Shown in pieces: positions 15,230 to 24,858 of a DNA stretch of 64,000 bases (its first letter is position 1; every line of letters begins with the position of its first letter). The position numbers and the translations under genes were made by a program. The notes under the pieces were generated by a model. That model was not told the origin of the DNA and did no database searches. It saw nothing but the letters and a program-made list of their open reading frames with translations. The stretch spans positions 1-64,000 of the forward strand of contig NZ_SLUM01000002.1 in the NCBI RefSeq assembly GCF_004345265.1, read 5' to 3'. The DNA comes from Allofournierella massiliensis (GTDB taxonomy: Bacteria; Bacillota; Clostridia; Oscillospirales; Ruminococcaceae).

Positions 15230-17566
15230 TTATTCCGATTTTTGTGATCTGTCAGACGCTTTTTTCAGATAACGCTGTGCAAATTCCTCCGGCGGAATGG
15301 GGCAACTGTAGAAGAAGCCCTGACCGTACTCACAGCCGATGGAATGAACAAATTCCTCGTCCTGCTGCACCTCCACGCCCTCGGCAACGGTGGTAATCTG
15401 CAGATCCTTTGCCAGCTTGACCACATTTTTCAACGCCAGCTTGTTCTTTTCCTTTTTGTCCGGCGCGCTTTCCAGCAGGAAATCCTTATCGAATTTCACC
15501 TCGTCCACCTGAATCCCCGCCAGCACGTTCAGGGAAGAATAACCGCTGCCGAAATCGTCCAGCGACAGGCGGAAGCCTTTTTCGTGCAGCTGAGCCAGCG
15601 TTTTGTTCATCTGCTCGATGTTTTCAATGGCCAGCCCTTCCAGAATTTCCAGTTGGATGTATCCATGGGGAATGTGATAGCGATCCATTACCGCGCACAG
15701 ACGCTCCACATAGTCCGACTGATAGAACAGCAGCCGGGACTGATTCACCGAAATGCAAATCGGCTCATAGCCGGCATCCATCCACTCCCGCAGCTGGCGG
15801 CAGGTTCTGTCCACCATATACAGATCCAGACGGGCACAGAACCCGTTTTTCTCAAACGCCGGGATAAACTCGTTGGGATAAACCAGCGTTTCATCCGGCC
15901 GAATCCAGCGCACAAGAGCCTCGGCGCCTTCCACCTGACCATTCTCCAGCCGCACCTTGGGCTGGAGGAACAGCTGAAACTCCTGTTTCGCCAGCGCGCT
16001 CTGCATGCTGCTTTCGATGCTGTTCTGGAAGTTTTCCTTCCGGTGCATGGCCCGGTCGTAAAATGCCAGCACATTCTGGTATTTTTTCACTGCATGCTTC
16101 TGGGCAAATTCCGCCTTGTGCAGAAGATCCCGCACCAGTTCCTCCGGCGGGGCGCTCTCCTGTACCATTGCGGCGCCCGCATACAGAATAACGGGGTAGC
16201 TCACATTCAGCTCCTGGGCGATGGTTCCCGCCTGCTCCATGATTGCCTCCACGCGGGCGCGAACCTGCTCCTCCTGGCTGGAATGCAAAAGCAGATAGAA
16301 CTGATCCGCATTGGAGCGACAGAAGCACTCCTTCTCCCCTATCATCTGCCGCAGCAGGGCTGCCAGCTTTTTCAGCACCTGATCCGCCTGTGCCTTGCCC
16401 AGAATCTCGTTGATGTACTGGAACTGACGGATATTCATGGTAATGAGCGCATAGTTGCTGTCCTCTGCCAGAAGATCCTCTGCACATTGCGTGAACTTTT
16501 CAAAATTATAGGTGCCGGTCAGCCGGTCGTAGTAGGCCAGCTTCATAAGCTCTTTGTTGCTGCCCCACATGGCCCACCGCACATAATACAACAGGCCCAG
16601 GCAAAGCAGGATGATCATTCCGCTGAGCACATTGGACGTGATCAGAATGGAATAGATCGGGCTTTTGCCGGAATTGATCGTATCGGCATAGCACAGATAC
16701 CAGCCATTCATACCAAATGGCTGCATATAAACCGTTTGCTCCTTGCCCTCCAGCTGAATGGTAAAATGCAACGCCTCATTATTTTCCATCTGCTGCAGCG
16801 CCGACTGAGCCACCTGCTCATCCACACCGGCCTGACTGAGAAAATTCTCCGTGCCCTGCGGTGCCAGCGGAGTGCTTTCCGAGGCAGCAATGATGCGGCC
16901 ACTCTGATCCACCCACACCACATCCAGCTTGCTCTGAGAAACTGAAGGCTGCGTGAAGATTTTCTGAAAGGCACTCAGATCCTTGGATGCAGCCACCACA
17001 CCGGTCACGCTTCCGTTGGCCGCCTGTACCGGTGCGGCATACATGATCAGCTGTTGCTGCATTCCTTCATCGTAATATACCTGCGACGCGGATTTTTTAC
17101 CCTGCAGCGCATAATTGATCAGCTGCTGCACTTCCGGCTCCAGCGCCTCCATTGGGATATTCTCTTCCAGAGTACCATCTGCCCGTACCCGGCTCTGCAT
17201 ACCGGTTCGGGTGTAGTAGCCCATGCGCAGGAAGGAATTATCCTGGCGGGCATCCTGCAGATCCATCGCAAAATCGCGAAATTCCTCGCTGGATTTTCCC
17301 TGCATGTATTCCGCCATGATCTGCAGCGCTTCCCGGTCGGTCCCCATTCGATTGCGCATCTCAAGCCAGTATTCATTCATGGAGGTCTGCAGCTGTGTGT
17401 TATAAGATTTCCGGTTCGCCTGCTGAATGGATGCAATGCCCATACAGGAAACCACAATCAGTGAAATACCGATCAGCACCGTGGAAAGGGTAATCTGCAA
17501 GAAGCGCTGATGCATCCGGGGCCTGGACGCCCGTTTTTCTGCTTTATTTCGTTTTAAAAGCGCCAT
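15230..17566 (-). CDS. Membrane sensor c-di-GMP phosphodiesterase (degenerate GGDEF plus EAL)
   Basis: A 778-residue protein. Transmembrane helix 1 is at about 23-46. An extracellular Cache-like sensor (50-300) includes FLRMGYYTRTGMQSRVRADG, and helix 2 is near 303-328. A GGDEF-type domain starts at YDRLTGTYNFEKF, but its signature is SNADQF instead of GGDEF, so cyclase activity is unlikely. The C-terminal EAL domain has GAEALVRW, LDDFGSGYSSLN and AEGVEVQQDEEF, the residues expected of an active c-di-GMP phosphodiesterase. The protein most likely degrades c-di-GMP in answer to an external small molecule. It is transcribed alone, convergent with the small-protein gene. Confidence 0.9.
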   Translation of the reverse strand: MALLKRNKAEKRASRPRMHQRFLQITLSTVLIGISLIVVSCMGIASIQQANRKSYNTQLQTSMNEYWLEMRNRMGTDREALQIMAEYMQGKSSEEFRDFAMDLQDARQDNSFLRMGYYTRTGMQSRVRADGTLEENIPMEALEPEVQQLINYALQGKKSASQVYYDEGMQQQLIMYAAPVQAANGSVTGVVAASKDLSAFQKIFTQPSVSQSKLDVVWVDQSGRIIAASESTPLAPQGTENFLSQAGVDEQVAQSALQQMENNEALHFTIQLEGKEQTVYMQPFGMNGWYLCYADTINSGKSPIYSILITSNVLSGMIILLCLGLLYYVRWAMWGSNKELMKLAYYDRLTGTYNFEKFTQCAEDLLAEDSNYALITMNIRQFQYINEILGKAQADQVLKKLAALLRQMIGEKECFCRSNADQFYLLLHSSQEEQVRARVEAIMEQAGTIAQELNVSYPVILYAGAAMVQESAPPEELVRDLLHKAEFAQKHAVKKYQNVLAFYDRAMHRKENFQNSIESSMQSALAKQEFQLFLQPKVRLENGQVEGAEALVRWIRPDETLVYPNEFIPAFEKNGFCARLDLYMVDRTCRQLREWMDAGYEPICISVNQSRLLFYQSDYVERLCAVMDRYHIPHGYIQLEILEGLAIENIEQMNKTLAQLHEKGFRLSLDDFGSGYSSLNVLAGIQVDEVKFDKDFLLESAPDKKEKNKLALKNVVKLAKDLQITTVAEGVEVQQDEEFVHSIGCEYGQGFFYSCPIPPEEFAQRYLKKASDRSQKSE

Positions 17567-17773
17567 CTCCCGCCTCCTCTCCCGGCTTTTTGGGATAAAA
17601 ATCCAGATGGTTCTATTTTACCGCATCCGGCACATTTCCCGCAAGAGTGTTCCTGCCATCCTGGCGAACCTTGCAGAATTTTGCCGGATATTTTTCTTTT
17701 ATTATATAAGGTATCCCATATCTGCGCAACGCAGGCGCAGCAAAAAAAGATTCAATTTTTTTAAGTTTTCCTC

Positions 17774-17801
17774 TTGACAATTCCCGGATTCTTGCTAAAA
17801 T
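17774..17801 (+). promoter_or_regulatory. Promoter of the acpP-acc-fab operon
   Basis: TTGACA (17774-17779), 16-base spacer, extended -10 TGC-TAAAAT ending at 17801. It drives acpP and probably the whole cluster to fabZ. Confidence 0.75.
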
Positions 17802-17814
17802 GTACTTAAATAAT

Positions 17815-17840
17815 TTTAGCTAAATTATTTTAATTAAAAT
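17815..17840. promoter_or_regulatory. Twin AT-rich palindromes, candidate FabT-type operator
   Basis: TTTAGCTAAA (17815-17824) and ATTTTAATTAAAAT (17827-17840) are perfect palindromes beginning about 14 bases after the -10 box. A MarR-type regulator resembling FabT lies at the far end of the same cluster. Such regulators bind AT-rich palindromes near fab promoters, so this is the likeliest binding site. Confidence 0.55.
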
Positions 17841-17906
17841 TATAAAACCATTTTTCGACACATTTCAACACATCAAAAAATAACCCAAGAAAGTGAGAGT
17901 TTTATC

Positions 17907-18131
17907 ATGTTTGAGAAAGTACGCGACATCATTGTGGACACCCTGAGCTGCGACGCTGACAAAGTTACCATGGAGGCCACCCTGGCCGACGATCTGGGCG
18001 CTGACAGCCTGGACGCTGTTGAGCTGAACATGGCTCTGGAGGACAACCTGGGCGTTGCCATCTCCGACGAGGAACTGGCCAACATGAAGACCGTTGGCGA
18101 CATTGTGAATTACCTGGAGGCCAACGCCTGA
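17907..18131 (+). CDS. acpP: Acyl carrier protein
   Basis: A 74-residue acidic four-helix protein. The DSL motif in [20 protein letters not shown] places the phosphopantetheine attachment at Ser34. AcpP carries the growing acyl chain for every fatty-acid enzyme encoded downstream. It is the first gene of the cluster and is followed by a terminator-like hairpin before accB, which would give more acpP than downstream transcript. This matches the high cellular need for ACP. The length and composition are normal. Confidence 0.96.
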   Translation: MFEKVRDIIVDTLSCDADKVTMEATLADDLGADSLDAVELNMALEDNLGVAISDEELANMKTVGDIVNYLEANA

Positions 18132-18193
18132 TTTTTGCGGCGTAAGGCAAGGCGCCCCTTCACCGGCGCTTTGCATCAGCTCTGGCAGGGGCG

Positions 18194-18231
18194 GCCGGGA
18201 AGGCGGCGATCCGCCGTTCCGGCTGCTTTTT
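18194..18231 (+). terminator. Internal attenuating hairpin between acpP and accB
   Basis: GCCGG-AA-GGCGG / CCGCC-TT-CCGGC stem with a CGAT loop, followed by TGCTTTTTG. It probably ends part of the transcripts after acpP; the 183-base gap has no other promoter that I can see. Confidence 0.65.
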
Positions 18232-18314
18232 GCCGGAGCTGATTTTCTTTCGGCACCGGGGCACGCATTGCGCGTCCCCTGCCGCCTATCACGATTTATA
18301 AGGAGGTTCCCGGC

Positions 18315-18758
18315 ATGACCTTGGAACAAATCACCAGCCTGCTGAAGGCGTTTGACGAAAGCTCCGCCAGCCGTTTGAAGTACACCTGCGGCGAGGAGCA
18401 GATCACTTTGGAAAAAGCAGTCGCCCAGAGCGCCGTTGTTTGTGCGCCGGTCGTGGAGGCTGCCCCTGTTGCTGCCGCTCAGCCCGCAGCCGCACCCGCC
18501 GCTGCTGCCCCTGCTGCCGGGGCCACCATCGACGCTCCTCTGGTGGGCACCTTCTATGTGGCCAGCGCCCCGGGCGAAGCACCCTTTGTGAAGCCCGGCG
18601 ACACTGTGCACAAGGGTCAGACCATCGGTCTGATCGAAGCTATGAAGATGATCAACGAGATCCCCGCTCCCTGCGACTGCGTGATCGAAAGCCTGGTCGC
18701 GCAGGACGGCGCTCTGGTGGGCTTTGGCGATCCGCTGTTCCAGATCCGGGAGCTGTGA
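18315..18758 (+). CDS. accB: Biotin carboxyl carrier protein of acetyl-CoA carboxylase
   Basis: A 147-residue protein. The N-terminal 45 residues are helical. An Ala/Pro-rich linker (about 46-70) leads to the biotinyl domain, with EAMKM placing the biotin on Lys111. It carries carboxybiotin from AccC to AccAD in malonyl-CoA synthesis, the first committed step of fatty-acid formation. AAGGAGG lies before the ATG. It is the first gene after the attenuating hairpin and is three bases from accC. Confidence 0.96.
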   Translation: MTLEQITSLLKAFDESSASRLKYTCGEEQITLEKAVAQSAVVCAPVVEAAPVAAAQPAAAPAAAAPAAGATIDAPLVGTFYVASAPGEAPFVKPGDTVHKGQTIGLIEAMKMINEIPAPCDCVIESLVAQDGALVGFGDPLFQIREL

Positions 18759-18761
18759 GCC

Positions 18762-20156
<1,395 letters not shown>

Positions 20157-21044
20157 ATGCTGAACGAACGATTTTCTGACCGGCGTCAGCGGCTGCTGCG
20201 CCTGAAGGTAATGCGGGAGGGCGGACGTCTGCCCTCCTCCAGCCGCATTGACGCGCCGGCCATTTTCGAGCAGTGCCCTGCCTGCGGCGAAGCCGTGAGC
20301 AAGCGGCAGTGGGCCGATCAGCTGTACGTCTGCCCCCACTGTGGCCATCACCGGCCCATCGGCGCATACCAGCGACTGGCTCTCACGCTGGATTCCGGCA
20401 CCTTCCAGGAATTGAACGACGGCCTGTGCGGCGATAACCCCCTTGATTTTGAGGGTTATGACGCCAAGCTGGAGGGCCTGCGCCGCCGCACCGGACTGTC
20501 TGAGGCGGTGGTCACCGCCAAGGGACGCATCGGCGGCTGGCCCGCTGTTGTGGCTGTAATGGACGGCCGCTTCCTGATGGGCAGCATGGGCGTTGCGGTG
20601 GGTGAAAAGGTGGCGCTGGCCGCCGACACCGCCCGCAAGGCAAAGCTGCCTCTGGTGATCTTCTGCGCTTCCGGCGGCGCCCGGATGCAGGAAGGCATCC
20701 TCTCCCTGATGCAGATGGCCAAGACCGCCGAAGCCATCACCCGCTTTCAGCAGGCGGGCGGGCTGTACATTGCCTGCCTGACCCATCCCACCACCGGCGG
20801 CGTGACCGCCAGCTTTGCTTCCCTGGGTGACATCACCCTGGCCGAGCCCAAGGCCCTGATCGGCTTTGCCGGTCCCCGCGTGATCGAGCAGACCATCGGT
20901 CAGAAGCTGCCGGAGGGCTTCCAGCGCTCCGAGTATCTGGAGGAGCACGGCTTTGTGGACGCGGTGGTTCCCCGCGGTCGGATGAAATCCACATTGATGC
21001 AGCTGCTTCGGCTGCACGCCAAAGGAGGTGCCAGCCGTGGCTGA
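20157..21044 (+). CDS. accD: Acetyl-CoA carboxylase carboxyltransferase subunit beta
   Basis: A 295-residue protein. The N-terminal zinc ribbon is CPAC (40-43) and CPHC (59-62), followed by the crotonase-like carboxyltransferase fold with FMGGSMG-type loops (here FLMGSMGVAVGEK) and FCASGGARMQEG. It transfers carboxyl from biotin to acetyl-CoA together with AccA. Its ATG immediately follows the accC stop. Its last eight bases overlap the accA GTG start. Confidence 0.95.
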   Translation: MLNERFSDRRQRLLRLKVMREGGRLPSSSRIDAPAIFEQCPACGEAVSKRQWADQLYVCPHCGHHRPIGAYQRLALTLDSGTFQELNDGLCGDNPLDFEGYDAKLEGLRRRTGLSEAVVTAKGRIGGWPAVVAVMDGRFLMGSMGVAVGEKVALAADTARKAKLPLVIFCASGGARMQEGILSLMQMAKTAEAITRFQQAGGLYIACLTHPTTGGVTASFASLGDITLAEPKALIGFAGPRVIEQTIGQKLPEGFQRSEYLEEHGFVDAVVPRGRMKSTLMQLLRLHAKGGASRG

Positions 21045-21861
21045 ACTGCATACCCCCGCTGAAAAGGTGGCGCTGGCCCGGCATTCGGGCCGCCCCGGTA
21101 CGGCGGATTACATCAAGGCCCTGTTCACCGATTTCTTTGAGCAGAAGGGCGACCGGCTGTGCGGCGAGGACGCGGGCATTCTGGGCGGCATCGCCATGTT
21201 TCATGGCCGCCCGGTCACAGTGATCGGCCACCGCAAGGGCCGCAATCTGGAGGAAAACACCCGCTGCAACTTCGGCATGCCCAGCCCGGAGGGCTACCGC
21301 AAGGCCCAGCGGCTGATGCGCCAGGCAGACAAGTTCGGCCGGCCAATCATCACCTTCATCGACACCCCCGGCGCCTACCCCGGTCTGGAGGCCGAGGCCC
21401 ACGGTCAGGGCGAGGCCATTGCCCGCAGCCTGGCTGTGATGAGTGAGCTGAGCGTGCCCCTGATCGCGGTGGTTACCGGCGAGGGCGGCAGTGGCGGCGC
21501 GCTGGCGCTGGCCATGGGCAACACGGTGCTGATGCTGGAAAACGCCATCTACTCGGTGCTTTCCCCCGAGGGCTTTGCCAGCATTCTGTGGAAGGATTCC
21601 ACCCGCAGCGCCGAAGCCTGTGACGTGATGAAGCTCACCGCACAGGATCTGGAGCAGCTGGGCGTGATCGACGGGATCATTCCCGAACCGCCGGAAGGCG
21701 CACACGCCAACCCCGCCGCTGTGTTTGACGCGGTGGACGCGGCCCTGCAGAAGGCCCTGCGCCAGGCGGACCGCATTTCCGATCCGGCGGCTCACCGGCA
21801 CAAAAAATTCAGAACCATGGGTTCCGCATTCCTGCAAGAGCCCGGAAAGGACCTTTTCTGA
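21037..21861 (+). CDS. accA: Acetyl-CoA carboxylase carboxyltransferase subunit alpha
   Basis: I choose the GTG at 21037 because AAGGAGG ends eight bases upstream; an in-frame GTG at 21028 lies inside that ribosome site. The product has 274 residues, shorter than the E. coli protein (about 319) because the N-terminal helices are reduced, as is common in Clostridia. The carboxyltransferase core shows FIDTPGAYPGLEAEAHGQGEA and GEGGSGGALAL. It forms the alpha2beta2 carboxyltransferase with AccD. The end overlaps the fabH start by one base (TGATG). Confidence 0.94.
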   Translation: MAELHTPAEKVALARHSGRPGTADYIKALFTDFFEQKGDRLCGEDAGILGGIAMFHGRPVTVIGHRKGRNLEENTRCNFGMPSPEGYRKAQRLMRQADKFGRPIITFIDTPGAYPGLEAEAHGQGEAIARSLAVMSELSVPLIAVVTGEGGSGGALALAMGNTVLMLENAIYSVLSPEGFASILWKDSTRSAEACDVMKLTAQDLEQLGVIDGIIPEPPEGAHANPAAVFDAVDAALQKALRQADRISDPAAHRHKKFRTMGSAFLQEPGKDLF

Positions 21862-22805
21862 TGACGGGACTGGAAATTCTGGGCACCGGGCGCTGCCTGC
21901 CGCAGCGCTGTGTGACCAACGACGATATGGCCCGCATGGTGGACACCAGCGACGAGTGGATCTCCACCCGTACCGGCATCCGCCAGCGGTATTTCTGCGG
22001 GGAAGATGAGGGCGTTGTGAGCCTTTCCGCAGGGGCAGCCCGCAAGGCGCTGGAGAAGGCCGGCGTAAGCGCGGATCAGCTGGGACTGATCCTGACCGCC
22101 ACCTTCACCCCGGACAGCTTCACCCCCTCGGTGGCCTGCCAGGTTCATGAGGCGCTGGGCTGCACCGCCGCCATCCCCTGCTTTGATTTGAACGCCGCCT
22201 GCACCGGCTTCATCTACGCGCTGGAAACCGCCCGCTCTCTTCTGATGGCGGGCAGTGCCGGAGAATACGCTCTGGTCATCGGCGCGGAGTGCATCTCCCG
22301 CGTACTGGATATGGCGGACCGCTCCACCTGCGTGCTGTTCGGCGACGGCGCGGCCGCCGCTGTGGTGCATCTGGCGGATGTTCCCTACGCCTGCGTACTG
22401 AGCGGCCGGGGCGAGGCGGCCGGGCTGCATGCCAACAGCCTTCTGCCCGGCCAGAACCGCACCCTGTTCATGGACGGACGGGCGATTTTCCGCTTCGCGG
22501 TGGACATCATCCCCAAGTGTCTGAACCAGCTGTTCGAGAAGAGCGGCACCAGTCTGGAGCAGGTGGACCATGTGGTCTGCCATCAGGCCAACAGCCGCAT
22601 CATCGACCATGTGGTGAAAAAGCTGGGCGCACCGGCGGACAAATTTTACAAGAACATGCATCGCTACGGCAACACTTCCGCCGCCAGCATTCCCCTCGCT
22701 CTGGACGAGATGCTGGAATCCGGCGTGATCCGGCCCGGTCAGACCGTGGCCTGTGTGGGCTTTGGCGCGGGGCTGACCTGGGGCGCGGTACTGCTGCGTT
22801 TCTAA
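21861..22805 (+). CDS. fabH: Beta-ketoacyl-ACP synthase III
   Basis: A 314-residue thiolase-fold enzyme. The catalytic Cys114 lies in NAACTGFIYAL, the His in VCHQANSRI, and the Asn in YGNTSAASIP. It starts chains by condensing acetyl-CoA (or branched acyl-CoA) with malonyl-ACP. The N-terminal sequence and TRTGIRQR loop match the family. It follows accA with a TGATG overlap and is 33 bases before fabK. Primer preference cannot be read from sequence. Confidence 0.95.
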   Translation: MTGLEILGTGRCLPQRCVTNDDMARMVDTSDEWISTRTGIRQRYFCGEDEGVVSLSAGAARKALEKAGVSADQLGLILTATFTPDSFTPSVACQVHEALGCTAAIPCFDLNAACTGFIYALETARSLLMAGSAGEYALVIGAECISRVLDMADRSTCVLFGDGAAAAVVHLADVPYACVLSGRGEAAGLHANSLLPGQNRTLFMDGRAIFRFAVDIIPKCLNQLFEKSGTSLEQVDHVVCHQANSRIIDHVVKKLGAPADKFYKNMHRYGNTSAASIPLALDEMLESGVIRPGQTVACVGFGAGLTWGAVLLRF

Positions 22806-22838
22806 GCAAAGCCCCTCTGATAAAAAAGGAGTAACAAT

Positions 22839-23777
22839 ATGCGTTTGAACGAGATTCTCGGAACCGAATTTCCCTTCATCCAGGGCGGTATGGCCAACAT
22901 CGCTACCGGCACCTTCGCCGCAGCGGTTTCCAACGCGGGTGCGCTGGGCCTGATCGGCGCGGGCGGCATGACCGCCGACATGCTGCGGGAGCAGATCCAC
23001 ATCTGCCGCAGCCTGACCGACAAGCCCTTCGGCGTGAACATCATGCTGATGAACCCGGATGCTGAGAAGATGGCTCACATCGTGGTGGAGGAAAAGGTTC
23101 CCGTTGTGACCACCGGTGCAGGCAACCCCGGCGCTTACGTTCCCATGTGGAAGGAAGCGGGCATCAAGGTGTTCCCCGTTGTGCCTGCCGTTGTGCTGGC
23201 CCGCCGCATGGCCGGTCTGGGTGTGGACGGCATCATTGCCGAGGGCACCGAGAGCGGCGGCCATGTGGGCGAGATGACCACCATGGCTCTGGTGCCTCAG
23301 GTGGTGGATGCCATGAAGGAGTACAACCTGCCCGTGATCGCCGCCGGCGGCATCGCTGACGGCCGCCAGCTGCTGGCTGCCTTTGCGCTGGGCGCCTGCG
23401 GCGCACAGCTGGGCACCTGCCTGCTGGTGAGTGAGGAGTGCCCCATTCACGAAAACTACAAGAACGCCGTGCTCAAGGCCAAGGACAACGACACCGTGGT
23501 CACCGGACGCATCGCCGGTACCCCCGTGCGTATCCTGAAGAACAAGATGGCCCGCAGCTACGTGGCTCAGGAGAAGGCCGGCGCCGACAAGATGGAGCTG
23601 GAAAAGTACACTCTGGGCTCTCTGCGCCGTGCTGTATTCGAGGGCGACACCGACACCGGCAGCCTGATGGCCGGTCAGGTGGCGGGCATGCTGCATGAAA
23701 TCCGCCCCCTGCGCACCATTTTTGAAGAGCTGAACAACGGCTGCATCGAGCGGCTGCATCAGCTGGAACAGGAGTAA
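22839..23777 (+). CDS. fabK: Enoyl-ACP reductase II (FMN-dependent FabK)
   Basis: A 312-residue flavin TIM-barrel protein. The N-terminal block FPFIQGGMANIATGTFAAAVS, the VTTGAGNPG loop, EGTESGGHVGEMTTMAL and the AAGGIADGRQ phosphate-binding strand are FabK/NMO hallmarks. FabK performs the last reduction in chain elongation and replaces FabI. Position directly after fabH in a fab cluster favours the FabK role over nitronate oxidation. AAGGAG lies before the ATG. No FabI gene appears in the window. Confidence 0.9.
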   Translation: MRLNEILGTEFPFIQGGMANIATGTFAAAVSNAGALGLIGAGGMTADMLREQIHICRSLTDKPFGVNIMLMNPDAEKMAHIVVEEKVPVVTTGAGNPGAYVPMWKEAGIKVFPVVPAVVLARRMAGLGVDGIIAEGTESGGHVGEMTTMALVPQVVDAMKEYNLPVIAAGGIADGRQLLAAFALGACGAQLGTCLLVSEECPIHENYKNAVLKAKDNDTVVTGRIAGTPVRILKNKMARSYVAQEKAGADKMELEKYTLGSLRRAVFEGDTDTGSLMAGQVAGMLHEIRPLRTIFEELNNGCIERLHQLEQE

Positions 23778-23781
23778 GTTT

Positions 23782-24858
23782 ATGCAGGCTGTAACCATCC
23801 GCGGCCGCACGCTGCAGCTGCCCATTCTGCAGGGCGGCATGGGTGTGGGCGTTTCCCTGGGCGGTCTGGCCGGTGCCGTGGCTGCCTGCGGCGGCATGGG
23901 CACCATCAGCACCGCAGTGGCCGGTTTCAACGAGCCGGATTTCGACCGCGACCCGAACGGAGCCAACCTGCGTGCTCTGGAAAAGGAAATCAAAAAGGCC
24001 AAAGAGCTGGCCGGCGGTCTGGGCATGGTGGCCATCAATGCAATGGTTGCCACCACCCAGTACGCGGACAGCATCCGCACTGCCCTCAGGGCAGGTGTGG
24101 ACGCAGTGGTCTGCGGCGCGGGCCTGGCGGTGGATCTTCCCGCCATTGCCGGTGACGCAGACGTGGCGCTGGCCCCCATTGTATCCAGCTCCCGTGCTGC
24201 GGCCACCCTGTGCAAGCTGTGGTACAAACGCTTCGGCGTTCTGCCCGACTTCATGGTGGTGGAGGGCCCCCTGGCGGGCGGTCATCTGGGCTTTGAGGAG
24301 CAGGACGTGAAAAACGGTTCTGCTCAGTGCCTGGAGACGCTGGTTCCGGCCATCACCGAGCAGCTGCGCCCCTTTGAGGAGCTGGCAGGCCGCCCCATTC
24401 CGCTGTTTGCGGCGGGCGGTGTTTACACCGGCGAGGATGCGGCCCGGCTGGAACAGCTGGGTGCGGCGGGTGTGCAGCTGGCCACCCGGTTCATCGGCAC
24501 CTACGAGTGCGATGCCTCCCCTGCCTACAAGCAGGCCATGCTGGATGCAAAGCCGGAGGACGTGCGCATCGTGCACAGCCCGGTGGGCATGCCCGGCCGG
24601 GCGCTGAACAGTCCGCTGATTCAGCGGCTGGCTGCAGGCGAGACCTTCCCGCCCAAACGCTGCGTAAACTGCCTGGTCCCCTGCAAAAAAGCCGATACCA
24701 TCTACTGCATTGCCAATGCGCTGATTGAAGCAGTGCGCGGCAACTGGCAGGAGGGACTTTTCTTCTGCGGCGCCAATGTGGGCCGCATGACCAAACTGGT
24801 TCATGTGCGGGAGCTGATGGATGAGCTTGCCGCCGAATGGAGGAAACAGACACAATGA
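23782..24858 (+). CDS. FabK-like / nitronate monooxygenase family flavoprotein
   Basis: A 358-residue TIM-barrel flavoprotein: LPILQGGMGVGVSLGGLAGAV, VCGAGLAVDLP, VEGPLAGGHLGF and FAAGGVYTGEDAARL. It belongs to the same superfamily as FabK but is longer and carries a C-terminal CVNCLVPCKKADTIYC segment. Those closely spaced cysteines are absent from FabK and could bind a metal or a cluster. It lies four bases after fabK and overlaps fabD by ATGA, so it is fully embedded in the operon. The reaction is unproven: it could be a second enoyl reductase, a desaturation-related enzyme, or a nitronate oxidase. Confidence 0.8.
   Translation: MQAVTIRGRTLQLPILQGGMGVGVSLGGLAGAVAACGGMGTISTAVAGFNEPDFDRDPNGANLRALEKEIKKAKELAGGLGMVAINAMVATTQYADSIRTALRAGVDAVVCGAGLAVDLPAIAGDADVALAPIVSSSRAAATLCKLWYKRFGVLPDFMVVEGPLAGGHLGFEEQDVKNGSAQCLETLVPAITEQLRPFEELAGRPIPLFAAGGVYTGEDAARLEQLGAAGVQLATRFIGTYECDASPAYKQAMLDAKPEDVRIVHSPVGMPGRALNSPLIQRLAAGETFPPKRCVNCLVPCKKADTIYCIANALIEAVRGNWQEGLFFCGANVGRMTKLVHVRELMDELAAEWRKQTQ

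Larger units (their letters stand above)
17567..17906. other. Divergent regulatory region before the fatty-acid operon
   Basis: 340 bases with no gene. The right half is strongly AT-rich and holds the acpP promoter and palindromes listed separately. The left half serves the leftward GGDEF-EAL gene; no clear promoter for it stands out. Confidence 0.6.
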
